From: an uncultured Collinsella sp.
Lineage (GTDB): Bacteria > Actinomycetota > Coriobacteriia > Coriobacteriales > Coriobacteriaceae
Assembly: GCA_900541665.1 (NCBI GenBank)
Contig: UQKV01000044.1
Span: 1 to 17,941, forward strand
Direction of reading: 5' to 3'
DNA: 17,941 nucleotides
The translations under genes and the position numbers were made by a program. Every line of letters begins with the position of its first letter. Positions within the stretch are counted from its first letter, which is position 1. The notes below the pieces were generated by a model that saw nothing but the letters and a program-made list of their open reading frames with translations, was not told the DNA's origin and ran no database searches. Shown here in pieces: positions 1 through 6,449 of the stretch.

Positions 1-2
1 CG

Positions 3-440
3 AAGTGGATGTGCAAGTACCACATCGTGTTCACGCCGAAGTATAGGCGCAAAGTCATCTACAACCAAATAAGGTCCGACCTTGGGGAGATCTTCAGGAA
101 GCTCTGCCAGTACAAGGGGATAGAGATCATCGAGGGGCACCTGATGCCCGACCACGTCCACATGCTGCTGGCGATACCGCCGAAGTACAGCGTGTCCAGC
201 GTGATGGGCTACCTGAAGGGGAAGAGCTCGCTGATGGTATTCGACAGGCACGCGAACATGAAGTACAAGTTCGGCAACAGGAAGTTCTGGGCCGAGGGCC
301 ACTACGTTTCCGCCGTCGGCCTGAACGAGGCGACGATCGCGAAGTACATCCGGGAGCAGGAGAAGGCCGACATCGCGCTCGACCGGCTGAGCGTCAAGGA
401 GCACGAGGACCCCTTCGATAGGGGGCCGGGGCGCAAATAG
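3..440 (+). CDS. tnpA: IS200/IS605-family transposase TnpA (5' end cut by window edge)
   Basis: Small Y1 single-strand DNA transposase that cuts and joins the hairpin ends of an IS200-type element. Counting from the ATG at 9, the HUH metal-binding pair is H49-V-H51 (in PDHVHMLL) and the likely nucleophile is Y113 (AKYIREQEKA). KYHIVFTPKYRRK near the start and the EHEDPF tail are typical of the family. The frame stays open upstream of the ATG (K-W-M-C-K-Y), and IS200 proteins normally have about ten more residues before this point, so the true start lies outside the window and the ATG at 9 is internal. No tnpB follows; the gene is succeeded directly by a hairpin-rich right end. The reading frame is undamaged within the window, so the element may be intact. 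Confidence 0.93.
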   Translation, partial: KWMCKYHIVFTPKYRRKVIYNQIRSDLGEIFRKLCQYKGIEIIEGHLMPDHVHMLLAIPPKYSVSSVMGYLKGKSSLMVFDRHANMKYKFGNRKFWAEGHYVSAVGLNEATIAKYIREQEKADIALDRLSVKEHEDPFDRGPGRK

Positions 441-576
441 CGCCGGTTTGACCGGCCCGTCACGGGTCAACCTGCGGTGCGGCCCGAACCCCGTGAGGGC
501 CGGCGCCTTTAGACGCGTGCCGGAAACCCAAGGGTTATACCCTAAGAGCAAACCACCCCTTTTAGGGGTGGTTTTG
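441..576 (+). mobile_element. Structured non-coding right end of the IS200-type element
   Basis: No gene is visible here. From the tnpA stop the DNA is full of short hairpins: GCCGGT/ACCGGC (442-447 with 451-456), GGCCC/GGGCC (481-485 with 497-501), CCGGC/GCCGG (500-504 with 519-523, competing with the previous one) and AGGG/CCCT (531-534 with 540-543). It ends with a perfect 11-bp stem, AAACCACCCCT/AGGGGTGGTTT (550-560 with 564-574), three-base loop. IS200/IS605 elements carry a subterminal hairpin at each end that TnpA recognises, so the last stem is taken as the right-end hairpin and the border is placed just after it. It could also act as a terminator, although only four T follow. The exact border is not certain without an empty site. 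Confidence 0.6.
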
Positions 577-746
577 ATTTGGATAGGATGGAGTGTATCG
601 GGAGGCGCCTCGACGGGCATCGCAATCGTCGAAGGCGCGCCGTTCATGTTTGGGACAATATGACATTTTTCCCGTTGCAAACAGCGCCGCCGTGGGTGTT
701 CTGTATGATGGCTCAGACAAGGTTGTTCAATGACAGGGAGGCATAT
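577..746 (+). promoter_or_regulatory. Leader region of the Cof-type phosphatase gene
   Basis: Together with 441-576 this completes a 306-base stretch without a gene. It holds a bulged hairpin (605-615 with 627-638, GCGCCTCGACG against CGTCGAAGGCGC), a -10-like TATGAT at 704-709 and the ribosome binding site AGGGAGG just before the ATG at 747. TTGCAA at 675-680 is 23 bases from the -10-like box, too far for a normal -35, so the promoter assignment is weak. Confidence 0.3.
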
Positions 747-1589
747 ATGGCAATCAAAGCCATCGCAATGGATATCGACGGTACGCTTACCAACGACCAA
801 AAGGTCATCAGCCCGCGTACGCGCGAGAAGCTGCTCGCGGCACAGGAATCGGGCATCAAGCTCATTCTGGCTTCGGGCCGTCCTGCATGGGGCCTTCGCG
901 CCCTTGGTCAGGAGCTCGACCTACACAATCATGATGGCCTGCTCGTGGCCTTTAACGGTGCACACGTAGTCGATGCCCAGACCGACGAGGTACTGTTTCA
1001 CCAGGCCATGCCGGTCGACGAATTGCATCGCCTGATTGATCACCTGCGCAACTTTGACGTGATTCCCATGATCTCGCTCGGTCGGGACCTGCACGTCGTG
1101 GACTCGTATCGCTGCATGATCACACTGCCGGACGGTTCGCAGAAGAATATCGTCAAATACGAGCGCGATGCGTGCGACCTTAAGATCCGTGAGGTCGAGA
1201 GCCTCCATGAGGTTGTAGATGCCTATCCGGTGGACAAATTGCTCACCGCGGGAGACCCGGCCTATCTGCAAGCGCATTACGAGGAGATGTACGCGCCCTT
1301 TACTCAGACGCTTTCGGGTATGTTTACGGCCGACTGGTACTTTGAGTTTACGGCGCCCGGCATCGATAAGGCTCGCGCGCTCGAGGGCTCCCTGTCCAAG
1401 TTGGGTATCGATGCCAGCGAGGTCGTATCGTTTGGTGACGGCCAGAACGACAAGTCCATGATTGAATGGGCCGGTACTGGTGTTGCCATGGGCAACGCGG
1501 TCGACGAGGTTAAGGCCGTGGCCCAGATGGTGACCGCCAATAACAACGAAGACGGCATTGCGGTGGCACTGGATAAGCTGCTGGGTTAG
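747..1589 (+). CDS. Cof-type HAD-superfamily phosphatase (280 aa)
   Basis: Cytosolic haloacid dehalogenase-superfamily hydrolase of the Cof/YidA type, a family that dephosphorylates sugar phosphates and other small phosphorylated metabolites. Motif I is DIDGT with the nucleophile D9 and acid/base D11; motif II is LASGRP; motif IV is GDGQND at 230-235, which holds the Mg2+ ligands. The length and the large cap between motifs II and IV fit class IIB. The ATG at 747 is chosen over upstream in-frame starts because AGGGAGG lies just ahead of it and the protein then begins MAIKAIAMDIDGT, as is usual in the family. It is followed by a hairpin and a second HAD gene. The substrate cannot be read from the sequence. 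Confidence 0.93.
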   Translation: MAIKAIAMDIDGTLTNDQKVISPRTREKLLAAQESGIKLILASGRPAWGLRALGQELDLHNHDGLLVAFNGAHVVDAQTDEVLFHQAMPVDELHRLIDHLRNFDVIPMISLGRDLHVVDSYRCMITLPDGSQKNIVKYERDACDLKIREVESLHEVVDAYPVDKLLTAGDPAYLQAHYEEMYAPFTQTLSGMFTADWYFEFTAPGIDKARALEGSLSKLGIDASEVVSFGDGQNDKSMIEWAGTGVAMGNAVDEVKAVAQMVTANNNEDGIAVALDKLLG

Positions 1590-1612
1590 AATCGCCGATT
1601 AATGCATGGTTC

Positions 1613-1638
1613 GGGCGCCTGCTCGCGGGCGTCCTTTT
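1613..1638 (+). terminator. Terminator-like hairpin between the two HAD genes
   Basis: GGGCGCC (1613-1619) pairs with GGCGTCC (1628-1634) with one G-U, loop of eight, then TTTT. The T-run ends only 15 bases before the GTG start of the next gene, which leaves no room for a promoter behind it. It may end the first transcript or sit in the leader of the second. Confidence 0.5.
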
Positions 1639-1653
1639 GTTAGGGAGGGTGCC

Positions 1654-2313
1654 GTGTCCGCATTTCCGTTTGACGCCGTTATCTTTGACATGGACGGCGT
1701 TTTGGTCGACACCGAGTTTTACTATCAAAAGGAACTCGAGAAGTTTATCGATTACCTGCAGATTTCTGTGACGCGCGACGAGCTTAATGCGATTGTTGGT
1801 TCATCGCACCGTGATTTTCAGCAGGTGCTCGTCGATTGGCATGAGCGTGCGGGTTTGGGCAAGCTCAGCGTCGAGGCTGCCGAGGCACGCTATGAGGTAT
1901 GGGCGAGCGCGTATTCCTGCGACTATAGAAAACTGCTCAACCCCGGCGTTGCCGAGACGCTGGCGGGGCTGAAAGAACGTGGGGTTCGCGTTGCGCTGGC
2001 ATCGTCGTCTCCTCTCAACAATATCGAAGAGGTGCTGGGTACCTGCGGCATTCGTGATTACTTTGAGTTTTTGGTCTCGGGCGAGCAGTTCAAGCGCAGC
2101 AAGCCCGATCCTGATATCTATCTGCATGCTATAGATCGTTTGGGATTGCCCGCGGATCGCTGTTGCTGTGTGGAGGACTCTCTGTATGGCATTACCGCAG
2201 GTAAGCGCGCCGGTCTGACGGTAATCGCCAAGCGCGAGGAGCGCTTTGGCTTTAGCCAGGATGCCGCGGATAAGATTATCGACCAGCTGCTGGACCTGCT
2301 GGAACTCGCGTAG
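1654..2313 (+). CDS. HAD phosphatase of the beta-phosphoglucomutase-like subfamily (219 aa)
   Basis: Cytosolic HAD hydrolase of subfamily IA, the group that contains beta-phosphoglucomutase and sugar-phosphate phosphatases. Motif I is FDMDGVLVDT (D12, D14), motif II is ASSSP, motif III is the lysine of KRSKPDPDIYL and motif IV is CVEDSLYGI, followed by the KRAGL stretch usual in this group. The small helical cap lies between motifs I and II. The GTG at 1654 is preferred to the ATG at 1606 because AGGGAGGG (1642-1649) lies four bases ahead and the 16 extra residues would be Arg/Pro-rich and unlike the family. The sugar kinase that follows at 2374 suggests a phosphosugar role, but mutase versus phosphatase cannot be decided here. 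Confidence 0.9.
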   Translation: MSAFPFDAVIFDMDGVLVDTEFYYQKELEKFIDYLQISVTRDELNAIVGSSHRDFQQVLVDWHERAGLGKLSVEAAEARYEVWASAYSCDYRKLLNPGVAETLAGLKERGVRVALASSSPLNNIEEVLGTCGIRDYFEFLVSGEQFKRSKPDPDIYLHAIDRLGLPADRCCCVEDSLYGITAGKRAGLTVIAKREERFGFSQDAADKIIDQLLDLLELA

Positions 2314-2373
2314 GTTCTGGGCTGTACTGCTACCACAACACTGGTTCCGTTGGCATAAGAGAGGGACGACGCT

Positions 2374-3237
2374 ATGACATTCAACGTTAATGCTCTTGGG
2401 TTTGGCGACAACGTCGTCGACCGCTACGAGCATATCCACACTATGTATCCGGGTGGCAATGCGGTGAACTTTGCCGTGTATGCCAAGAAATGCGGAGCCG
2501 CGCGCTCCGCGTATATGGGCATCTTTGGCAATGATGCTGCTGCCGAGCATGTGATTGCGAGTCTTGAGGATGAGGACGTTGAACTAGCCAAATGCAAGCA
2601 GCTCATCGGTGAGAATGGTGCTGCGCGCGTGACCGTCGTTAACGGCGACCGTGTTTTCCTTGGCTCCAATGAGGGTGGCATCCGTGGTGATGCGCGCTAT
2701 GTGCTCGATCGTTTTGATTTGGCGTATATGAAACAGTTTGATGTGGTCCATTCGGGTAACTACTGCTTTACCGAGCGCGAGCTGCCTAAGCTGAAGGCAG
2801 CGGGTATTACCGTTTCGTTTGACTTCTCGGACGATTCGACCGACGAGTACTACGAGCAGATTGCTCCCTACGTTGACTTCGCATTCTTTAGCGCGGCAGA
2901 CGCCGCGAGCGAGGATGAGATTCGCGAGCGCCTGGCATGGGTGAAGAGCCTGGGTCCGCGTTTTGTATCGGCCACGGCTGGCGCTGAGGGCTGTATTGCC
3001 TATGACGGCGAGCGTTACTATCGGCAGCATGCCAAACCCGTGGCAGACATGAAGGACACCATGGGGGCGGGTGACTCGTTCCTTACCTCGTTCCTGATGT
3101 GTTATCTCGATTCTGTCAAGCGTGGCGAGGATGGCGCCGAGGCCATCGAGCGCGCACTCGACTTTGCGGCGGGGTTTGCCTCGACCGTATGCGGCATGGA
3201 AGGCTCTTGGGACCATGGAGCGCCGATTTGCGAATAG
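2374..3237 (+). CDS. PfkB-family sugar kinase resembling fructoselysine 6-kinase (287 aa)
   Basis: ATP-dependent kinase of the ribokinase/PfkB family. The first signature is PGGNAVNFAVY (about 26-36) and the second is DTMGAGDSF (228-236), with D234 as the catalytic base and GAG as the anion hole. Several blocks match what is known of FrlD, which phosphorylates the Amadori product fructoselysine: GDNVVD near the start, DRVFLG, DVVHSG, FDFSD and DFAFFS in order, and a Trp close to the C-terminus (GSWDHG). The start has AGAGAGGGA seven bases ahead. No frlB-like deglycase or amino-acid transporter is in the window, so the substrate remains an inference. It lies 60 bases behind the beta-phosphoglucomutase-like gene and may share its transcript. 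Confidence 0.82.
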   Translation: MTFNVNALGFGDNVVDRYEHIHTMYPGGNAVNFAVYAKKCGAARSAYMGIFGNDAAAEHVIASLEDEDVELAKCKQLIGENGAARVTVVNGDRVFLGSNEGGIRGDARYVLDRFDLAYMKQFDVVHSGNYCFTERELPKLKAAGITVSFDFSDDSTDEYYEQIAPYVDFAFFSAADAASEDEIRERLAWVKSLGPRFVSATAGAEGCIAYDGERYYRQHAKPVADMKDTMGAGDSFLTSFLMCYLDSVKRGEDGAEAIERALDFAAGFASTVCGMEGSWDHGAPICE

Positions 3238-3282
3238 CCGAGCGGGCTCAGGGAGCTGCATTAGCGCCTCCCTGTGACTCGG
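3238..3282 (+). terminator. Two-part hairpin after the sugar kinase gene
   Basis: Immediately after the stop codon, CCGAG (3238-3242) can pair with CTCGG (3278-3282), and inside it CAGGGAG (3249-3255) pairs perfectly with CTCCCTG (3268-3274). No T-run follows, so intrinsic termination is doubtful. The last base coincides with the first base of the inverted-repeat element. Confidence 0.35.
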
Positions 3283-3511
3283 TGGTCAAAAAATGCCAAA
3301 TATGAGTACTGTGACTAATTTAGTCGCAGCATAATTGACCCCTTCAGACGTGATTTAAGCGTTTGGAGGGGTTTAAACTTGCGAAAATGCAGGAGGAATG
3401 ACTGTAAAAGTGTTAGTTAATGGACAATCGTAGATTATTCTGGTGGTCGTAAAGCTCAAAGTAATGTATCCATTTCGCTAGCAGTACTCATATTTGACGT
3501 TTTTTGACCAC
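3282..3511. mobile_element. MITE-like element with 30-bp terminal inverted repeats (230 bp)
   Basis: Positions 3282-3311 and 3482-3511 are inverted copies of each other over 30 bases with two mismatches (TGCC against CGTC in the middle). The outer ends read GTGGTCAAAAAA inward and the inner ends finish in GAGTACTG. Between them lie a hairpin CTGTGACTA/TAGTCGCAG (3309-3317 with 3321-3329) and a longer one ACCCCTTCA/TGGAGGGGT (3338-3346 with 3364-3372). There is no transposase frame and no convincing target-site duplication. It fills the gap between two convergent genes and is AT-richer than its surroundings, which fits a small non-autonomous element. A structured RNA or a bidirectional terminator is the alternative. 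Confidence 0.6.
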
Positions 3512-3516
3512 AGGGG

Positions 3517-4299
3517 TCAGCGAAGGCTAAAAACAGAGCGTGCATTTGTTAAAACTGCCGATTCGATGCGCTTTTCGTCACAGTTTTTGAGTGAGGCGAT
3601 GCGTTCTGAGGTCCATGTGAGCGATCTGATGAGCGACTGCGCGCTTGTTTCCGTGTTTGCCTCCGCCGGTGCATCGGTCTCGAGCAGTAAACGGTCGAGT
3701 GGAATCTGTCGTGCGTATTCGCGTCCTCGTTTAGACGCGAGCATGCGTTCGTTGACGGAATAATAGCAGCCTGCGTTTCGTGCGCGGACGAGTTCGTCCG
3801 AAGTACCGCTAAACCAGTGGAAGATGATAGCGGGGGAGTCGGGGTTTGGGATGAGTAGTCCATGCGATTCGAGGACGTCCAGTACGGTTCCTGCCGAACG
3901 AACGGCGTGAATTGATATCACGCGCCCGGCAAGAGGATGCTGCACGAGAGTATCGCAGAGCCGGTCAAGTGCCTGCATTTGTAGCGGCTCACTTCCGGCA
4001 AAACGAGCGGAAAAGTCGAGTCCCACCTCGCCGATGTAGCGCTCTTGGGCGGCAACTTCGCAAAGCAGATTGACTTCGGCAGGACCGCAGCGGCCGTCGG
4101 CGAGCCACCAGGGATGAAGGCCAACGCCGGCGATAATGTTTGGGTAGCGGCTGGCCCGCTTTTTTGCTGCCTCGAAGTCGCGTGGGTCGACCCCGCAATC
4201 AAAGACCCCCAGCCCTATAGCCGCAGTTTCGTCGGCAACGGTATTCGGGTAAGTCATCAAATCAAGATGGCAGTGTGCATCAAATAACCGGGGCTCCAT
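3517..4299 (-). CDS. tatD: TatD-family metal-dependent hydrolase (260 aa)
   Basis: Cytosolic TIM-barrel hydrolase of the TatD family, whose studied members are metal-dependent 3'-5' DNases. The metal ligands are all present: H9 and H11 in DAHCHLD, E91 in EVGLD, H131 in SIHAV, H161 in FHWFSG and D209 in ETDAP. The length is normal for the family. The start codon is 14 bases after the stop of tcdA on the same strand, with GGAG nine bases ahead, so the two genes are very likely co-transcribed. The gene ends six bases from the inverted-repeat element at 3282-3511, which may provide its transcription end. Family assignment is secure; the natural substrate is not known. Confidence 0.93.
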   Translation of the reverse strand: MEPRLFDAHCHLDLMTYPNTVADETAAIGLGVFDCGVDPRDFEAAKKRASRYPNIIAGVGLHPWWLADGRCGPAEVNLLCEVAAQERYIGEVGLDFSARFAGSEPLQMQALDRLCDTLVQHPLAGRVISIHAVRSAGTVLDVLESHGLLIPNPDSPAIIFHWFSGTSDELVRARNAGCYYSVNERMLASKRGREYARQIPLDRLLLETDAPAEANTETSAQSLIRSLTWTSERIASLKNCDEKRIESAVLTNARSVFSLR

Positions 4300-4313
4300 C
4301 TCGGCGCGCTCCG

Positions 4314-5111
4314 CTAGTCCAGACGTTGGCCGTCGGCGCGCACGCGCTCGGTGCCGCGACCACTGATCTGGCGGATAACCTCGCCGGCAATCATCTGGCC
4401 CATGATGGGCGGCATAAAGCTGGCGGTTCCGAGTTCGGTGCGCTCGTGGATGTTGGAAGGGTCGCGGGGCTGTGTCTTAACCGATTCCTCGCAGCTAAAT
4501 AGAACATGTAGATTCTTGATTCCGCGCTTCCTACATTCTTTGCGCATAATGCGGCTCATAGGGTCACGTACCGTATCAAAGATGTCGGCAAAGCGGAGGC
4601 ACTCGGGATGGAGCTTGTTGGCCCCGCCCATGGAGCTAACCAAACGAATGCCGTGGTCCTGAGCATATTTGGCAATGGTGAGCTTGGCCGAGATGGTGTC
4701 GATGGCGTCGACGACGTAGTCGAGCTTGCCGTCCGTCTGCTCCAAAACGCTCGCGAAGAACTCGTCGATGTTGTCGCTTAGCAGGTATTCGGTGTGTTTG
4801 ATAACGGTGGCGGTGGGATTGATATCGCGAATCATGGCTTCCATAACATCGACCTTGTGCTTGCCGACGGTGCTGTGAAAAGCGATGGCCTGGCGATTGA
4901 TATTGCTGGGCGCGATGGTGTCCTTGTCCAGAATGACGAAATGACCGATGCCGCCGCGGGCGAGTGCCTCGCAGCAGTTGGAGCCCACGCCTCCGCAGCC
5001 GAGCACCAGCACTGTGGAGCTGGCGAGTTTATCGAGCGCCTCGCGCCCCATAATGATCTCGAGCTTGGTGTCGCGCGTCTCGTTGGAAATTGCGGCTGCG
5101 GTTTCGGTCAT
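4314..5111 (-). CDS. tcdA: tRNA threonylcarbamoyladenosine dehydratase TcdA (265 aa)
   Basis: E1-like enzyme of the ThiF/MoeB superfamily that uses ATP to convert t6A37 of ANN-decoding tRNAs to the cyclic form ct6A. The nucleotide-binding loop is GCGGVG at 38-43, the ribose-binding acidic residue is D62 in ILDKD, and N72-R73-Q74 follow. VVDAID and SSMGGANK are the next family blocks, and the C-terminal part (RIMRKECRKRGI, LFSCEESVK) matches the CsdL/TcdA branch rather than ThiF or MoeB. The ATG at 5111 is chosen because GGAGG (complement of 5118-5122) lies six bases ahead of it; an in-frame ATG at 5117 would touch the Shine-Dalgarno. First gene of the tcdA-tatD pair. No csdA/csdE homologue is nearby. 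Confidence 0.93.
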   Translation of the reverse strand: MTETAAAISNETRDTKLEIIMGREALDKLASSTVLVLGCGGVGSNCCEALARGGIGHFVILDKDTIAPSNINRQAIAFHSTVGKHKVDVMEAMIRDINPTATVIKHTEYLLSDNIDEFFASVLEQTDGKLDYVVDAIDTISAKLTIAKYAQDHGIRLVSSMGGANKLHPECLRFADIFDTVRDPMSRIMRKECRKRGIKNLHVLFSCEESVKTQPRDPSNIHERTELGTASFMPPIMGQMIAGEVIRQISGRGTERVRADGQRLD

Positions 5112-5155
5112 AGACATCCTCCGATGGGGAAGCGGGTCGTGTTTTAGCTATCGCC

Positions 5156-5161
5156 ATTATA
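5156..5161 (-). promoter_or_regulatory. -10 box for tcdA-tatD
   Basis: A consensus TATAAT on the minus strand, about 45 bases before the tcdA start. No good -35 is seen at 16-18 bases. The divergent sdpR promoter starts about 65 bases away. Confidence 0.5.
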
Positions 5162-5226
5162 GGTAATCGCCCATAGGCTGCGATGGCGTTTGCTTTGATG
5201 CGGTTTGAAGCATTGCGGTTAGATAG

Positions 5227-5256
5227 TTAGACAAACATCTAAATACAGAGTATAGT
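5227..5256 (+). promoter_or_regulatory. sdpR promoter with overlapping inverted-repeat operator
   Basis: TAGACA (5228-5233) and TATAGT (5251-5256) form a near-consensus promoter with 17 bases between them. The inverted repeat TTAGA-N6-TCTAA (5227-5231 with 5238-5242) covers the -35 and part of the spacer; a second, wider pair TTAGAT/ATCTAA (5219-5224 with 5237-5242) shares the right half. An ArsR-family repressor is encoded 35 bases downstream, so autorepression at this site is the natural reading. Confidence 0.7.
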
Positions 5257-5290
5257 GTGCACGTCATGAGAGATGATGAGAGGAGGTCTT

Positions 5291-5569
5291 ATGCCGGGAG
5301 AGGGTTTTAAAGCGCTGGCCGATCCAACGCGACGGCGCATTTTGGAGTTGCTGCGCGAGGGCAATTGCACGGCGGGGGAGCTTGCCGAGCATTTCGATAT
5401 CAGTAAGCCGTCGCTGAGCCATCACTTGGCGACGCTCAAAAACGCCGGGTTGGTGACCGATGAACGTCATGGCCAAAACATCGTTTACAGCTTAAACACC
5501 ACCGTCATGCAGGACTTGATCGGTTGGTTTATGGGCTTTACAAACACGGAAGGTGATAAGGATGAATAA
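5291..5569 (+). CDS. sdpR: ArsR-family repressor, SdpR-like (92 aa)
   Basis: Small winged-helix DNA-binding protein of the ArsR/SmtB fold. ALADPTRRRILELL (8-21) is the standard first helix block and CTAGELAEHF-DISKPSLSHHLATLKNAGLV (about 26-55) is the helix-turn-helix. It has a single Cys (C26) and lacks the CxC/His metal sites of the metal sensors, as in SdpR of Bacillus subtilis, which represses its own sdpRI operon. The ATG at 5291 has AGGAGG four bases ahead and is preferred to the ATG at 5273. The stop overlaps the start of the next gene (ATGAATAA), so translation is probably coupled. The SdpR call rests mainly on the SdpI-like neighbour and should be read as family level. Confidence 0.88.
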   Translation: MPGEGFKALADPTRRRILELLREGNCTAGELAEHFDISKPSLSHHLATLKNAGLVTDERHGQNIVYSLNTTVMQDLIGWFMGFTNTEGDKDE

Positions 5570-6266
5570 CGAAAACAAGGGCATTCACCCCACGGGGGTA
5601 TCGTCGCGCGTGTGGATTGCGCTGGTTGTTCTGTGCGTCGCCAATGTCGTAGCGCACCTCATGGTGATGCCGAGCTTGCCTGCACAGATTCCCACGCACT
5701 GGGGCGCGAACGGTGCCGTCGATGGTTGGGGTCCTAGCTGGATGGCCTCCGCGCTCGGCGTGCTGCCTCTGGCGCTTCTCGCAATGTTCTGCGTGGTGCC
5801 GCGCATCGACCCCAAAGGTGAGGCATATCGAACCTCGGGCAAGTTCTACCAGGGCTTCGTAATCGCCTTCACCTTGTTCATGTGCGCCATAAGCTGGCTG
5901 GGAGAGCTTACGGTCTGGGGCGTGGTGCCGGCGGTCGGTTCGGTTAACGTGCTGATTTCCGGTGTTGTCGGTTTGCTGTTCATCGGCGTAGGCAACTACT
6001 TGCCGCGTGTGAAGCAGAACTATACGCTCGGCATCAAGACACCTTGGGCGCTTGCCGATCCCGAGAACTGGCGCCGTACGCAGCGTTTTGGCGGCGCCTG
6101 CTTTATGGTGCTGGGTATTGGCCTGATTGTGATGGGCGTGGCAGGCAGCGTGCTTTCGAGTGAAGTCGTCGCCGCGGTGATTGCGGTTCTGGCGTTTGGT
6201 TCGGTCGGAGCCGTCTACGTCTATTCGTATCTGCTGTGGCGCAAATCGCAGCGAGCCGTTCGCTAA
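5562..6266 (+). CDS. sdpI: SdpI-like multi-pass membrane protein (DUF1648/SdpI, 234 aa)
   Basis: Polytopic inner-membrane protein. Hydrophobic segments lie at about 17-37, 61-81, 97-115, 128-145, 178-200 and 203-222. LPAQIPTHWGANGAVDGW (39-56), between the first two, is the DUF1648 signature, and NYLPRVKQNYTLGIKTPWAL with the following NWRRTQRF is the SdpI signature. In B. subtilis SdpI gives immunity to the peptide toxin SdpC and, when bound to it, holds SdpR at the membrane, which releases the promoter. The ATG at 5562 overlaps the end of sdpR by eight bases and has GGAAGGTG ahead. No sdpC-like gene is seen in the window, so this may be orphan immunity or a sensor for a foreign peptide. Confidence 0.87.
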   Translation: MNNENKGIHPTGVSSRVWIALVVLCVANVVAHLMVMPSLPAQIPTHWGANGAVDGWGPSWMASALGVLPLALLAMFCVVPRIDPKGEAYRTSGKFYQGFVIAFTLFMCAISWLGELTVWGVVPAVGSVNVLISGVVGLLFIGVGNYLPRVKQNYTLGIKTPWALADPENWRRTQRFGGACFMVLGIGLIVMGVAGSVLSSEVVAAVIAVLAFGSVGAVYVYSYLLWRKSQRAVR

Positions 6267-6449
6267 GGTTGCGGAAAACTAGCGTACGCAGTTCATAGTG
6301 TGTTTCGGGGGACTTTTCCCAGGTAGTATTAAGGGGTGTGGGCAACCATGACCCTTTTCGTTACGTTTCAGAGCTGGTTTCCTCATTTCGTTTCCACTAA
6401 AGCGAAACAAGAATAGGAAAACGGCAGGTAGAAAGGATAAAACAGGCAA

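Noticed and set aside
448..663. 71-residue open frame after tnpA
   Set aside because: Covers the hairpin-rich IS end, has no ribosome binding site and no family-like sequence.
675..709. TTGCAA and TATGAT as a full promoter
   Set aside because: The 23-base spacing is outside the range for a normal -35/-10 pair; only the -10-like box is kept, at low confidence.
579..746. 56-residue N-terminal extension of the Cof-type phosphatase
   Set aside because: Arg-rich, crosses a hairpin and the likely promoter, and the ATG at 747 has the ribosome binding site and family-typical start.
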